Assembly (NCBI RefSeq): GCF_025971955.1 | Contig: NZ_JAPDMX010000005.1 | Location: 62,001-126,000, forward strand | Reading direction: 5' to 3' | DNA length: 64,000 nucleotides | Source of the DNA: Shewanella subflava | GTDB lineage: Bacteria > Pseudomonadota > Gammaproteobacteria > Enterobacterales > Shewanellaceae | Shown here: in pieces, positions 17,984 through 28,182 of the stretch | Layout of the letters: each line of letters opens with the position of its first letter | Numbering within the stretch: position 1 is the stretch's first letter | Made by a program: the position numbers and the translations under genes | Notes under the pieces: model-generated | The model's input: only the letters and a program-made list of their open reading frames with translations | What the model was told of the DNA's origin: nothing | The model's database searches: none

Positions 17984-19021
17984 GTGAGCACTCCTACACC
18001 ATTAAGTTACAAAGACGCCGGCGTTGATATCGATGCAGGTAACGCATTAGTTAATAACATAAAGTCTGCAGTAAAACGCACCCGCCGCCCTGAAGTTATG
18101 GGCAATCTGGGTGGTTTTGGCGCATTATGTGAATTACCAACTAAATATAAACACCCTGTACTTGTTTCTGGTACTGACGGTGTTGGCACCAAACTTAGAC
18201 TGGCGATTGATCATAAAAAACATGACACTGTCGGTATAGACCTAGTGGCTATGTGTGTTAATGATTTAATTGTTTCGGGTGCAGAACCTTTATTCTTCTT
18301 AGATTATTACGCCACAGGCAAGTTAGATGTTGAAACAGCAACCTCAGTCGTAAACGGCATTGCTGAAGGGTGTTTTCAATCTGGTTGCGCGTTAATTGGT
18401 GGCGAAACTGCAGAAATGCCAGGCATGTACGAAGGCGAAGATTACGATCTTGCAGGCTTCTGCGTGGGCGTTGCTGAAAAAGCTGACATCATTGATGGTA
18501 CAAAAGTAAAAGCAGGTGACTCGTTAATTGCCCTTGGTTCAAGTGGCCCACACTCAAATGGTTATTCACTGATCCGTAAAGTATTAGAAGTCAGTAAAGC
18601 CGATCCTAAACAAGATCTGAATGGTAAGCCATTAATCGACCACTTACTTGAGCCAACTAAGATTTATGTAAAGTCATTACTTAAGTTGCTTGAGCAAACT
18701 GAAGTACATGCAATGGCACATATCACAGGCGGTGGTTTCTGGGAAAATATTCCTCGTGTATTACCTGAAAACTGTAAAGCGGTCGTTAACGGCGATTCTT
18801 GGAACTGGCCAGTGGTATTCGATTGGTTGATGACCAACGGTAATATTGCAAAGCGTGAAATGTACCTCACCTTTAACTGCGGTGTGGGAATGGTTATCGC
18901 ACTTCCTTCAGACAAAGTTGATGCAGCATTAGCGCTATTATCGGCTGAAGGCGAAAATGCTTGGTTAATTGGTCAAATTGCACAGCGCAGTAACGATGAA
19001 GAGCAAGTGGAGATCATCTAA
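17984..19021 (+). CDS. purM: Phosphoribosylformylglycinamidine cyclo-ligase (AIR synthetase)
   Basis: The 345-residue protein equals Escherichia coli PurM in length. Its hallmarks are [39 protein letters not shown] and the [10 protein letters not shown] motif. It closes the imidazole ring of AIR in purine synthesis. I prefer the GTG at 17984, just after GAGAGGA, because the protein then begins [14 protein letters not shown] as in homologues. A reading from the ATG at 17963 adds seven unconserved residues. purN follows with a one-base overlap. Confidence 0.95.
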   Translation: MSTPTPLSYKDAGVDIDAGNALVNNIKSAVKRTRRPEVMGNLGGFGALCELPTKYKHPVLVSGTDGVGTKLRLAIDHKKHDTVGIDLVAMCVNDLIVSGAEPLFFLDYYATGKLDVETATSVVNGIAEGCFQSGCALIGGETAEMPGMYEGEDYDLAGFCVGVAEKADIIDGTKVKAGDSLIALGSSGPHSNGYSLIRKVLEVSKADPKQDLNGKPLIDHLLEPTKIYVKSLLKLLEQTEVHAMAHITGGGFWENIPRVLPENCKAVVNGDSWNWPVVFDWLMTNGNIAKREMYLTFNCGVGMVIALPSDKVDAALALLSAEGENAWLIGQIAQRSNDEEQVEII

Positions 19022-19665
19022 TGTCTGCAAGCTGTCGCGTAGTGGTGTTAATTTCAGGTAACGGTAGTAATCTTCAAGCGATTTTAGACGGTTGCGATGA
19101 CAACCTAAACGCTGAAGTCGTTGGCGTTATCAGTAACAAACCTGACGCTTATGGCTTAATTCGTGCTCATCATAGTGAAGTTGACACCAGTTGTGTAATT
19201 GCCCACAAAGGTGAGTCACGTGAAGAGTATGATGCTCGTTTGAGCATTGCGATTGAAAAGTATCAACCGGATTTAATTGTGCTAGCGGGATTCATGCGGA
19301 TTTTATCCGATAACTTTGTTAGCAAATATTTAGGTAAAATGATCAATATTCACCCATCATTATTACCAAAGTATACAGGGCTAAATACTCATCAACGCGC
19401 AATTGATGCTCAAGATACAGAGCACGGTGCCAGTGTGCATTTTGTGATCCCTGAGTTAGATGCTGGTCCAGTTATTTTACAGGCCAAAGTGCCTGTTTAT
19501 CCTGAAGATGATGCCGAAACCTTGGCGGAAAGAGTGCATGAACAAGAACATGCTATCTATCCATTAGTTGTAAAATGGTTCAGCTTGGGGCGATTATCAA
19601 TGAACAGAAATCAAGCCTTTCTGGATGGTGAAGTCATTGGCGAAAGCGGTTATGCTCCTGATTAA
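19021..19665 (+). CDS. purN: Phosphoribosylglycinamide formyltransferase
   Basis: The 214-residue enzyme has the SGNGSNLQ phosphate-binding loop, the catalytic NIHPSLLPKY segment and HFVIPELDAGPVILQ. It transfers a formyl group from 10-formyl-THF to GAR. Its ATG overlaps the purM stop (TAATG), so the pair is translationally coupled, as in other gammaproteobacteria. Confidence 0.95.
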   Translation: MSASCRVVVLISGNGSNLQAILDGCDDNLNAEVVGVISNKPDAYGLIRAHHSEVDTSCVIAHKGESREEYDARLSIAIEKYQPDLIVLAGFMRILSDNFVSKYLGKMINIHPSLLPKYTGLNTHQRAIDAQDTEHGASVHFVIPELDAGPVILQAKVPVYPEDDAETLAERVHEQEHAIYPLVVKWFSLGRLSMNRNQAFLDGEVIGESGYAPD

Positions 19666-19708
19666 TTTTATCTAAAAGCATAATTCGATTACCAAATATC
19701 GATAATAG

Positions 19709-19733
19709 AAATCACGCCGAGGCGTGATTTTTT
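19709..19733. terminator. Bidirectional terminator between purN and cysB
   Basis: AAATCACGCC and GGCGTGATTT form a 10-bp stem with a GA loop and a T-run. Confidence 0.85.
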
Positions 19734-19752
19734 ATTTGAATATAAACAAAAA

Positions 19753-21162
<1,410 letters not shown>

Positions 21163-21945
21163 ATGTCCTTAATTCTCATATTACTGCTGATTGGCGCTTT
21201 GTTACTGCTAATAATCGGCTTCAGCATTATTCAGCAACAAAAAGAACGCGCTGAAGCAGAACGCAGACTGGAAGCATCACGTCAAAGAGCCATTATTGAT
21301 GAAACGGAAGCCGTATTAGCTAATACGGCTATGGCTTCATGCTCTAGTCATATCACTTTAATTTTATATAAACGTATTCAAGAAGCGCTAGAACAATCAA
21401 TATCCTTTTCTTCTGGACAGGTGCTTAATGATTATCAACGCCGTCTAGGGGACTTAAACGCACAAATTAGTAATATGATGGGGGCGCCTGCGCAGGTGCC
21501 ATCGGTTGAAAACTTTCGTTTACCTGACAATGACCGTCAAGTATTAGAGTTAGTCAAAACCCTGAAAAAACTTAAAGCCATTTTACGTGCCGAGCACAAT
21601 AAGGGAAAGGTAGACTCGGTTATTTTCAGTAGCGAAGAAAGCCGTATCGATAGTTTACAGCAACGTATAAATGTAGAATCAATGATCTCCCGAGCTAGAG
21701 CCGCATGTTATATGAAGCAATATGGTTCGAGTAAACAAATGGTAACTAAAGCTCTATCTACCTTGCATTTAATCAAAGCACAGACACCTAATGACCCTTT
21801 CATTACTCGTAAAGTGGATGAGGCAAAACAATTACTCGATGAAATAATGGGGGCACAAAAAAGCTCTGGCCCCAGTGTTCCTCAGCCGAAGAAAAATGAA
21901 GAAGACGATCTTGATATGTTGTTCCAACCCAAGAAGAAGTGGTAA
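21163..21945 (+). CDS. Membrane-anchored coiled-coil protein of unknown function
   Basis: The 260-residue protein is not one I can name. An N-terminal transmembrane helix (about 2-24, LILILLLIGALLLLIIGF) is followed by a charged coiled coil (25-60). The cytoplasmic domain is mostly helical, with two cysteine-bearing helices (MASCSS, RARAACYMKQYG). The C-terminus is acidic-basic (NEEDDLDMLFQPKKKW). The topology suggests an inner-membrane anchored cytosolic protein. The ATG at 21163 follows CGGAAA at acceptable spacing. It is monocistronic and ends in a strong terminator. Confidence 0.7.
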   Translation: MSLILILLLIGALLLLIIGFSIIQQQKERAEAERRLEASRQRAIIDETEAVLANTAMASCSSHITLILYKRIQEALEQSISFSSGQVLNDYQRRLGDLNAQISNMMGAPAQVPSVENFRLPDNDRQVLELVKTLKKLKAILRAEHNKGKVDSVIFSSEESRIDSLQQRINVESMISRARAACYMKQYGSSKQMVTKALSTLHLIKAQTPNDPFITRKVDEAKQLLDEIMGAQKSSGPSVPQPKKNEEDDLDMLFQPKKKW

Positions 21946-21964
21946 TGGGTTATGTTTGCAACAT

Positions 21965-21993
21965 AAAAAAGCCTCAATTGTTGAGGCTTTTTT
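21965..21993 (+). terminator. Intrinsic terminator of the 21.2-kb gene
   Basis: AAAAAAGCCTCAA, then TTGAGGCTTTTTT, a perfect stem with a T-run, 20 bases after the stop. Confidence 0.9.
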
Positions 21994-22171
21994 ATTCACG
22001 GCTTACCGAGTCAATATGATACCAATCGTTCTAAATAATGGCTCATGCTAACTTGTAAAATAAGCAATACGGCGTTGAATGTTTAGATTGCAGAATAACT
22101 ACTCACAAAAATATTCTTTATTATCAACTTACCCTTCACTCTTTCTGAACACTTATTTACTGTGATAGGTT

Positions 22172-23200
22172 TTATGACTTGTGATTTTTCGCTTCTTGCG
22201 CTTTTTTTAATGCTTCTTTCTTTTGTCTGCGTTGTTCAATCACTTGATTCACGTCACTACCAATATGAGCTTCACCACGTTGCAGAGCAAGTTGCACCTG
22301 ACGTTCACGTTCAATAAATCGCTGGCGTTGTTCGTCAGATATTTTGTCAATACAGTGTGGACAGCTGATCCCCTGCACATATGCTGTCGAACTTTTTTCC
22401 GCTTCAGTAATGGGCATACGACAAGCATTACACTGATCGTACTGACCTTTTTCTAATGCGTGATTGACTGCAACTCGATTGTCAAATACGAAACATTCCC
22501 CTTTCCACAAGCTCTCTTCAGGCTGAACTTCTTCTAAGTATTTAAGAATACCGCCCTCTAAATGGTAAACCTCTTCAAAACCCTGTTCTTTTAGATAGGC
22601 TGTTGATTTCTCACAACGAATACCGCCGGTGCAAAACATGGCCACTTTTTTGTGTTTGGCAGGATCCAAATTTTGTTTCACGTACTCAGGAAACTCACGA
22701 AATGTCTCAGTAACAGGGTTTACCGCATGTTCAAATGTACCAATTTGCACTTCATAATCGTTACGAGTATCGACTAATAACACATCGGGATCAGAAATTA
22801 ACGCATTCCAATCTTTAGGCTTAACGTAGGTACCTACCACTTTACGTGGATCGATACCCTCAACGCCCATAGTCACAATTTCTTTTTTCAGCTTCACTTT
22901 GGTGCGATAAAATGGCATTTCATCGTCAAAAGATAATTTAGTGACAATATGGTCTAAACCTGGCTGGTTATCCAACCAAGCTAATAATGCCTCTATACCC
23001 GCTTTGCTGCTGGCTACGGTGCCATTTATGCCTTCACTCGCCAGTAACAAGGTACCTTTAACCTCATGCTGTTCCATCACGTTAAGTAACGGCTGTCGGA
23101 TTGCTTCAAAATTTGGTAGGGCAACAAACTTATACAGTGCACATACGACAAAAGTGGTTGGTGTTGATAAATCTGAAGGTATTGATGTGTTGGTTAACAT
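22172..23200 (-). CDS. trhO: tRNA U34 hydroxylase TrhO (YceA), rhodanese family
   Basis: The 342-residue protein has an N-terminal acylphosphatase-like domain ([12 protein letters not shown] near 51-62) and a rhodanese domain (about 125-225) with the active Cys190 in [14 protein letters not shown]-terminal region carries two CxxC pairs (CNACRMP, CPHC). TrhO-family proteins perform oxygen-dependent hydroxylation of uridine 34 in certain tRNAs, the first step of 5-carboxymethoxy/methoxy-uridine formation. It is divergent from a GST gene. Confidence 0.92.
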   Translation of the reverse strand: MLTNTSIPSDLSTPTTFVVCALYKFVALPNFEAIRQPLLNVMEQHEVKGTLLLASEGINGTVASSKAGIEALLAWLDNQPGLDHIVTKLSFDDEMPFYRTKVKLKKEIVTMGVEGIDPRKVVGTYVKPKDWNALISDPDVLLVDTRNDYEVQIGTFEHAVNPVTETFREFPEYVKQNLDPAKHKKVAMFCTGGIRCEKSTAYLKEQGFEEVYHLEGGILKYLEEVQPEESLWKGECFVFDNRVAVNHALEKGQYDQCNACRMPITEAEKSSTAYVQGISCPHCIDKISDEQRQRFIERERQVQLALQRGEAHIGSDVNQVIEQRRQKKEALKKAQEAKNHKS

Positions 23201-23509
23201 GATCTCTCCGCTGGCTGGAACTTAATTTCCAGTGCATATTACTGGCGCACAAATGTGAGCTATAGCTAAAAAAACGGCCGAAATTATAACTAAATCACAC
23301 CCAAATAACAGTTTTTAATCTCTCAATGGGGTTTTAAAATACCCTTTTTTATCAATCCGAATGATTTTTACGGTAAAATCATCTCCACTTTACTGATATA
23401 TATGGCTTTGTATATTGAGTTTATCGCCCCGTTTTTTTCTTTAATGGCATGATACTTCAGGCAAAGTTTATCCATCATTCAATCACTGCAGATATTACAG
23501 GCCATAATC
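23201..23509. other. Divergent intergenic region, trhO and the GST gene
   Basis: The 309 bp hold the start signals of both genes and no further gene. The stretch near 23325-23400 is AT-rich. I see no recognisable operator. Confidence 0.4.
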
Positions 23510-24172
23510 ATGAATTATTTATACTCTTTTCGTCGCTGCCCCTATGCTATGAGAGCTAGAATAAGCTTGCACTTGAGCCATCTAAACCCAGAAGTGAGGG
23601 AAATCATTTTAAAAAATAAACCAGCTGAAATGCTTGCCATTTCACCTAAAGGCACAGTGCCGGTATTGGTTTATGAAGAGCAAGTGATCGCAGAAAGCTT
23701 AGATATATTCCAATTTGCATTAAAACAGTTCCCACAATCAAACGGCCCATATTTACTTAACGCGCAATACCACACTTTGATTGAAAGTCTCGATTCAATA
23801 GACGCTAAAACACTGATTCAACAAAACGATGTTGTATTTAAACCTTGGTTAGATAAGTATAAATATGCCGATAGGCATCCAGAAATGTCCCAACTCGCCT
23901 ATCGACAACAGGCGGAGCTATTTCTCGCTAGCCTTGAACAACAACTCAGTCAAGATGCCTTTCTATTTGCTAATCACCCTACTTTTGCCGACTACGCAAT
24001 ATTCCCTTTCATCAGACAATTTGCAGGCGTTGACAGCATCTGGTTCGCATCTTGCCCATACCCCAGAGTGCGTGTTTGGTTAAACTCGTTAATTGAAAGC
24101 GAGCTATTTAAGCAGGTCATGACAAAATACCCATTATGGCTAGATGACAAAGCAACAATCCATCTAAAGTGA
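23510..24172 (+). CDS. Glutathione S-transferase family protein
   Basis: The 220-residue protein has an N-terminal thioredoxin-fold domain with a CPYAMRAR motif, whose Cys is at residue 10. The glutathione-binding SPKGTVPVL and ESLDI segments follow, then an all-helical C-terminal domain (about 90-220) containing FADYAIFPFIRQFAGVD. A Cys active site rather than Tyr or Ser suggests an omega- or beta-like thiol transferase. The specific substrate cannot be told. It is monocistronic. Confidence 0.85.
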   Translation: MNYLYSFRRCPYAMRARISLHLSHLNPEVREIILKNKPAEMLAISPKGTVPVLVYEEQVIAESLDIFQFALKQFPQSNGPYLLNAQYHTLIESLDSIDAKTLIQQNDVVFKPWLDKYKYADRHPEMSQLAYRQQAELFLASLEQQLSQDAFLFANHPTFADYAIFPFIRQFAGVDSIWFASCPYPRVRVWLNSLIESELFKQVMTKYPLWLDDKATIHLK

Positions 24173-24423
24173 CAGCGAGATTAAAATCTAAACCGTATAG
24201 GAGCCTAAAAGACAATATTTAAAAAAATGTAATCAATTTATATGATTAATCCATAAATCACTTTTAAACACTGTAAAATTCACGTAAATTTATGGTCAAT
24301 ATCAATAAAATCTAATCATTAATTGACGTTAAATAATAAGAGGGATTTTTATTATTTGAGCAGATATTCAATTATCGATTATGCTTAAAAGAGTCATTGC
24401 GACAAAGCAAAGGAAAACATGAC

Positions 24424-24624
24424 ATGAATACAATGGATATAACACTGATTTTTTTAGTCACTGCAGTCATACTGTTACATATTCTATTTTGCTATAACGC
24501 AATGACGTCCAAAGCGCATATCAGCAACTTTAAACGTGGACTTTGGTGCGGGTTAAGTTTGTTTTTGGGACCTTTAGGGTTTTACATTTTTCAAAACTTA
24601 TTACCGTTAGACGCCCTTGAGTAA
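24424..24624 (+). CDS. Small two-helix membrane protein, 66 residues
   Basis: From the ATG at 24424, nine bases after AAAGGA, the protein has a hydrophobic helix (about 5-25) and a second one (about 41-59) separated by a basic loop with NFKRGLW. An earlier ATG at 24419 encodes only two residues before a stop. The function is unknown. The two-helix pattern with LFLGPLGFYIF resembles small superinfection-immunity/TM2-like proteins, but I cannot assign it. Confidence 0.6.
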   Translation: MNTMDITLIFLVTAVILLHILFCYNAMTSKAHISNFKRGLWCGLSLFLGPLGFYIFQNLLPLDALE

Positions 24625-24685
24625 CTATCACAAAGCCAATGATTAAATTGCTCATGCCTTTTTCATTAAAGCATGAGCACATTGC

Positions 24686-25234
24686 TTATAAAAATCTGGC
24701 GAATTGACGCCCTTCTTTCAAAGGCTTTATCGGGGCTTGTACCGAAGGTGTGCCTATATACAGAAAACCAATAATCTGATCTTGCTCTGCTAATCCTAGT
24801 TGTTGATGTACATTGCTATCAAAGGCAAAATCACCTGTCCGCCAAACCGCACCAAGACCTAACGAAAAGGCGGCTTGTTGCATCGCCATGGTCGCGCATC
24901 CTGCAGCAATATGTTGCTCTAAAACGGGCACTTTGGGATGGTCTTGTGTTTTGGCAACGACAGTAATGACCATAGGTGCACGAAATGGCATTTTTGCTGC
25001 TTTTTGGATAAAAGCTTCATCAGCATTGGATTGCTCTGCGGCAAAAACAAACACCTTAGCCAAGCGACTCAATCCCTCATCTTGAGCAATGATGAACTCC
25101 CAAGGTGTTAATGCCCCATGATCAGGCACTCTAGCTGCAGCGTTAAGAATAAATTCGAGTTGTTCAGCTGACGGTGCAGGGGCCTCTAATCTTGGAGAAG
25201 ATTGACGAGTTAACAATAATTCAGATGCTTTCAA
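24686..25234 (-). CDS. YdjA-type nitroreductase family protein
   Basis: The 182-residue flavoprotein closely resembles Escherichia coli YdjA (183 residues). The N-terminal ELLLTRQSSPRL corresponds to the FMN-binding RRS motif. AARVPDHGALTPWEF, APMVITVVAK and GAVWRTG follow in family order. These are minimal FMN-dependent nitroreductases acting on nitroaromatics or related compounds, with unclear physiological substrates. It is monocistronic. Confidence 0.87.
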   Translation of the reverse strand: MKASELLLTRQSSPRLEAPAPSAEQLEFILNAAARVPDHGALTPWEFIIAQDEGLSRLAKVFVFAAEQSNADEAFIQKAAKMPFRAPMVITVVAKTQDHPKVPVLEQHIAAGCATMAMQQAAFSLGLGAVWRTGDFAFDSNVHQQLGLAEQDQIIGFLYIGTPSVQAPIKPLKEGRQFARFL

Positions 25235-25328
25235 AGTGTTTATCCTATTGATTTTTAATGCGATATATCATATCAAATATCCCCGTTTTTGTTCGAGTAT
25301 TTGCAAAATGATGACAAATAATACCAGC

Positions 25329-25931
25329 TTAATGATGGAGCTGGCCCAGATAACGATTAATATAATAATCTAGGCTAAAATAACGACCTCCGCCTGTAAA
25401 GAGTAATGCGAGCAACATAATAAAATAGGTTATCGCAAATTCGATACCATTGTTCAAAATCACAAAATTACCTGAACTTGTAAGCCATTCGTAATTGCCA
25501 TGCTGTTGTAAAATAGATTTGGCCGCAGCCAGTTTTTCACCAGTCTCTGCCACTTTGTCACTGGCTAACCACGAGCTCGTATCAGCAATGGCTAACCAAC
25601 CATTTGACCAATGCACCGCAAATGCCGCCACAAGCATGGTAATCATCAGCGGCAGCGCAATAAACCGGGTTGCAAGCCCTATCAATAATAACAATCCGCC
25701 AAAAAATTCAGATCCAGCAGCTAATGCTGTCATCACTTCAGGCATAGGTAAACCCAGTCCCCAATCAGGGTTGCCAAACCAAGCAACAGTGTCATCAAAA
25801 TAAGATAATTTGTTATAGCCAGCTTGCATTAACACGGGCGCGAGGTAAATACGCAGCGCTAACGGTGCTAACCCTTCTAAATAAGACAATTTATGAAGTA
25901 GATTTTGATACATGGCAAAGAGTGCTTGCAT
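25329..25931 (-). CDS. DoxX family inner-membrane protein
   Basis: The 200-residue protein has four hydrophobic helices and the DoxX pattern of an N-terminal RIYLAPVLMQAGYNKL helix and a central GSEFFGGLLLLIGLATRF. I choose the ATG at 25931 (MQALFAMYQN), six bases after AAAGGA, over an upstream ATG that adds twelve residues. DoxX/YphA relatives are tied to redox stress or quinone processes, without a settled reaction. Unlike typical DoxX it carries an extra loop with LASDKVAETGEKLAAAKSIL. Confidence 0.8.
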   Translation of the reverse strand: MQALFAMYQNLLHKLSYLEGLAPLALRIYLAPVLMQAGYNKLSYFDDTVAWFGNPDWGLGLPMPEVMTALAAGSEFFGGLLLLIGLATRFIALPLMITMLVAAFAVHWSNGWLAIADTSSWLASDKVAETGEKLAAAKSILQQHGNYEWLTSSGNFVILNNGIEFAITYFIMLLALLFTGGGRYFSLDYYINRYLGQLHH

Positions 25932-26131
25932 GCTAATTCCTTTATGAAATGATTTATTCACTGACAAACTTCAAAATGCAATTTGATCTAGTCTATTGGC
26001 TAAATTTAAGACTAACATTAACATCATCGAAGAAATGTACGTTTATAAAGTAGTAGCGAATAAGACCTGACATATCAGGAAAACATTTCAACACTGCCAA
26101 CTCATTCACTGGGGGAGCGACAGGCAAAACA

Positions 26132-27175
26132 TTAATTGCTATCGATTAATGCAAAATACTGCTGAAAATAACCTAAAAATTTCTCAGGCTCAGATTTGGC
26201 CATAATTAATGCCCACATTGCACAAAATAACCAATAACAATTAATCGCATGACCAACACATTGTTTTGCCTTTTCATTCAGATAAGGTGGACTCAACGCT
26301 GCTTGCCATTGAAAATAATCATCAAGTAACGATTCATATTGCATTGAAGATAAATCATGGGTAGCCAATATTGAGGCTAAATCAAAAAGTGGATGACTGG
26401 TTGCCGCATACTCGAAGTCAATACACATTAGCGTTGAATGGCTTTCAGCTGTTATCGCATTTTTATCAGTTTTTAAAAGAAGATTGAAAGGGGATAAATC
26501 ACGATGACAAAACGACGGTGTGATCAAACATTTGTCTAATGCATCAAACCACTGCAGCACTTTATCTGTTAGCTGGTTAATTTGCAGCAAACAGGATTGC
26601 CATTGCTTCGAAGGTATTTTATCGGTCACTAATTGTAACTGATATTCTTGCCATTGCTGCAACATACTTACCTGTTTGCTCGGTAAAGGAAGCGTCGCAA
26701 GACTTTGTAAGACAGTTAATAATTGTTTTACCGGTTCGGTAGTCGAACCATCAATGTTGATTTGTTGTCGACGGGGCGTGTTAGCGCCGTGTTGGCAATA
26801 AAATTGACTCCAAGGTTCGGACTCACTGATAAACTCACTGAGATAAAGCTCATTATTAACACCACAATAATATAATTTGGGGGCTAAACCAATCGACTGT
26901 GCGGCTCGCCAGCTGGTGACCTCATCAACACGGCTACACCACATTGCCTCTGCATGATTAATCCTCAACACTTGCGCTTGTTCGCCATACTTAGTCTGGC
27001 TTTTTAGCACAAAATTTTGATTACTTAAACCGGCAGAAAGCAGGTCTACATGGCTACAACCTTTACTTAGCTGACTTAATTTATCTGCAGGCAGTCGCTC
27101 AACCAAAAGCTGCATCACCTTTGCAGGTAATTCAGCTAATGCAGAACATTTTAACCCAGGAGTGAGACTAGCCAT
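26132..27175 (-). CDS. Probable thiamine kinase (ThiK-like, APH/choline-kinase fold)
   Basis: The 347-residue protein of the aminoglycoside-phosphotransferase/choline-kinase fold has the catalytic CHRDLSPFNLL (Asp226) and the metal-binding CIDFEYAATS (Asp253). Lower similarity to E. coli ThiK (274 residues) than to the generic fold makes the family name cautious. The strong argument is position: it is the last gene of a TPP-riboswitch operon and its start overlaps the pnuT end. A kinase there would trap imported thiamin as thiamin phosphate. I use the ATG at 27175, which overlaps the pnuT stop; an ATG 21 bases earlier is possible. Confidence 0.7.
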   Translation of the reverse strand: MASLTPGLKCSALAELPAKVMQLLVERLPADKLSQLSKGCSHVDLLSAGLSNQNFVLKSQTKYGEQAQVLRINHAEAMWCSRVDEVTSWRAAQSIGLAPKLYYCGVNNELYLSEFISESEPWSQFYCQHGANTPRRQQINIDGSTTEPVKQLLTVLQSLATLPLPSKQVSMLQQWQEYQLQLVTDKIPSKQWQSCLLQINQLTDKVLQWFDALDKCLITPSFCHRDLSPFNLLLKTDKNAITAESHSTLMCIDFEYAATSHPLFDLASILATHDLSSMQYESLLDDYFQWQAALSPPYLNEKAKQCVGHAINCYWLFCAMWALIMAKSEPEKFLGYFQQYFALIDSN

Positions 27176-27836
27176 GCTGATGAGCAAGCTGAGCATCTGA
27201 TTGAAGATCCATCACCCAAATTTTGCGCCACATGAAATATCCTGCTATCGCCATAAACACATAAACGACAAACAATGCCGTGGTGAGCATAAGTCCTTTA
27301 CTGAAATATAAATAGATAGATACTGTGTTAATCACCATCCAGTAAAACCAATTTTCCAGCACTTTTTTGGCCACTAGATAGGTGGTCATTACCGCAAAGC
27401 AAGTTGTCGCTGAATCTAAATATGGGAAGGAAGCTTGGGTATAATTGGCCATCAAATACCCTACAACCAAAGAAACAAGTAACGTAATGGATATTAGTAG
27501 AAAATGCGTGCTCACAGGCCAGCTAATGATCGGTGAGCCTTTATCATCGATATGATGTGCTTCTCCATTGTCTGGTTGCTGCATCCACATCCAATAACCG
27601 TAAAGCGCCATTGCCATATAATAAACATTGAGCACAGACTCCATTAGCAATGAAACTTTCCAGAAAAGCACTGTGTATATTGCTGTGCTGATAAATGCCG
27701 CTGCCCAACACCAAATATTCGTTCGCATAGCCAATACTAAATAGACAATGGCCAATAACACAGCAATCGCTTCCCAGGCTGTCATCACTCCCGCTTCACT
27801 GATGATTTGGCTAATAGACTGGCTAATTTCGGACAT
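27168..27836 (-). CDS. pnuT: PnuT-type thiamin transporter (PnuC family)
   Basis: The 222-residue protein has about seven membrane helices and PnuC-family segments such as YMAMALYGYWMWMQ, DSATTCFAVMTTYLVAKK and FYWMVINTVSIYLYF. PnuC proteins carry vitamins by facilitated diffusion followed by metabolic trapping. In operons under TPP riboswitches such members are assigned to thiamin (PnuT). It starts six bases after the YkoF-like gene and overlaps the kinase gene. Confidence 0.8.
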   Translation of the reverse strand: MSEISQSISQIISEAGVMTAWEAIAVLLAIVYLVLAMRTNIWCWAAAFISTAIYTVLFWKVSLLMESVLNVYYMAMALYGYWMWMQQPDNGEAHHIDDKGSPIISWPVSTHFLLISITLLVSLVVGYLMANYTQASFPYLDSATTCFAVMTTYLVAKKVLENWFYWMVINTVSIYLYFSKGLMLTTALFVVYVFMAIAGYFMWRKIWVMDLQSDAQLAHQHG

Positions 27837-27842
27837 TTATTG

Positions 27843-28106
27843 CTACTCGCTGTGGGCTAAATTAAGTTCACCACCAATAAATTTACACACAAAAACCGCT
27901 TTGCCCCACTTTTCATGGGCAGCCTGCATTTCAATAGCCAACATCGACATAACATCAGAATATTCACCACATATTTGCGTTGCCATGGCATTTGTCACAC
28001 GTTCAATATTGCTATAGCTGTCAACCCGGCCAATAAACCACTTAATGGGATCCAAATAGTTTTCATTAAATGGATACATGCTTATTTCTGCAGTTAATTT
28101 CATCAT
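27843..28106 (-). CDS. YkoF-like thiamin/HMP-binding protein
   Basis: The 87-residue protein is a single ferredoxin-like domain of the YkoF/MTH1187 family. It has KLTAEISMYPFNENYL at the start, then a GRVDSYSNIERVTNAMATQICGEY helix region. Bacillus YkoF binds thiamin and hydroxymethylpyrimidine. There is no signal peptide, so it would act in the cytoplasm. Start could be at 28106 or at the adjacent ATG at 28103, which fits the AAGGTG site better. It lies between the receptor and pnuT genes. Confidence 0.75.
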   Translation of the reverse strand: MMKLTAEISMYPFNENYLDPIKWFIGRVDSYSNIERVTNAMATQICGEYSDVMSMLAIEMQAAHEKWGKAVFVCKFIGGELNLAHSE

Positions 28107-28182
28107 TACACCTTAAAATACATCTACGACACCCACAACAGGTGTCAAAAAGGCTTGCTACTTCAGCAAGCCATTCATTCAA

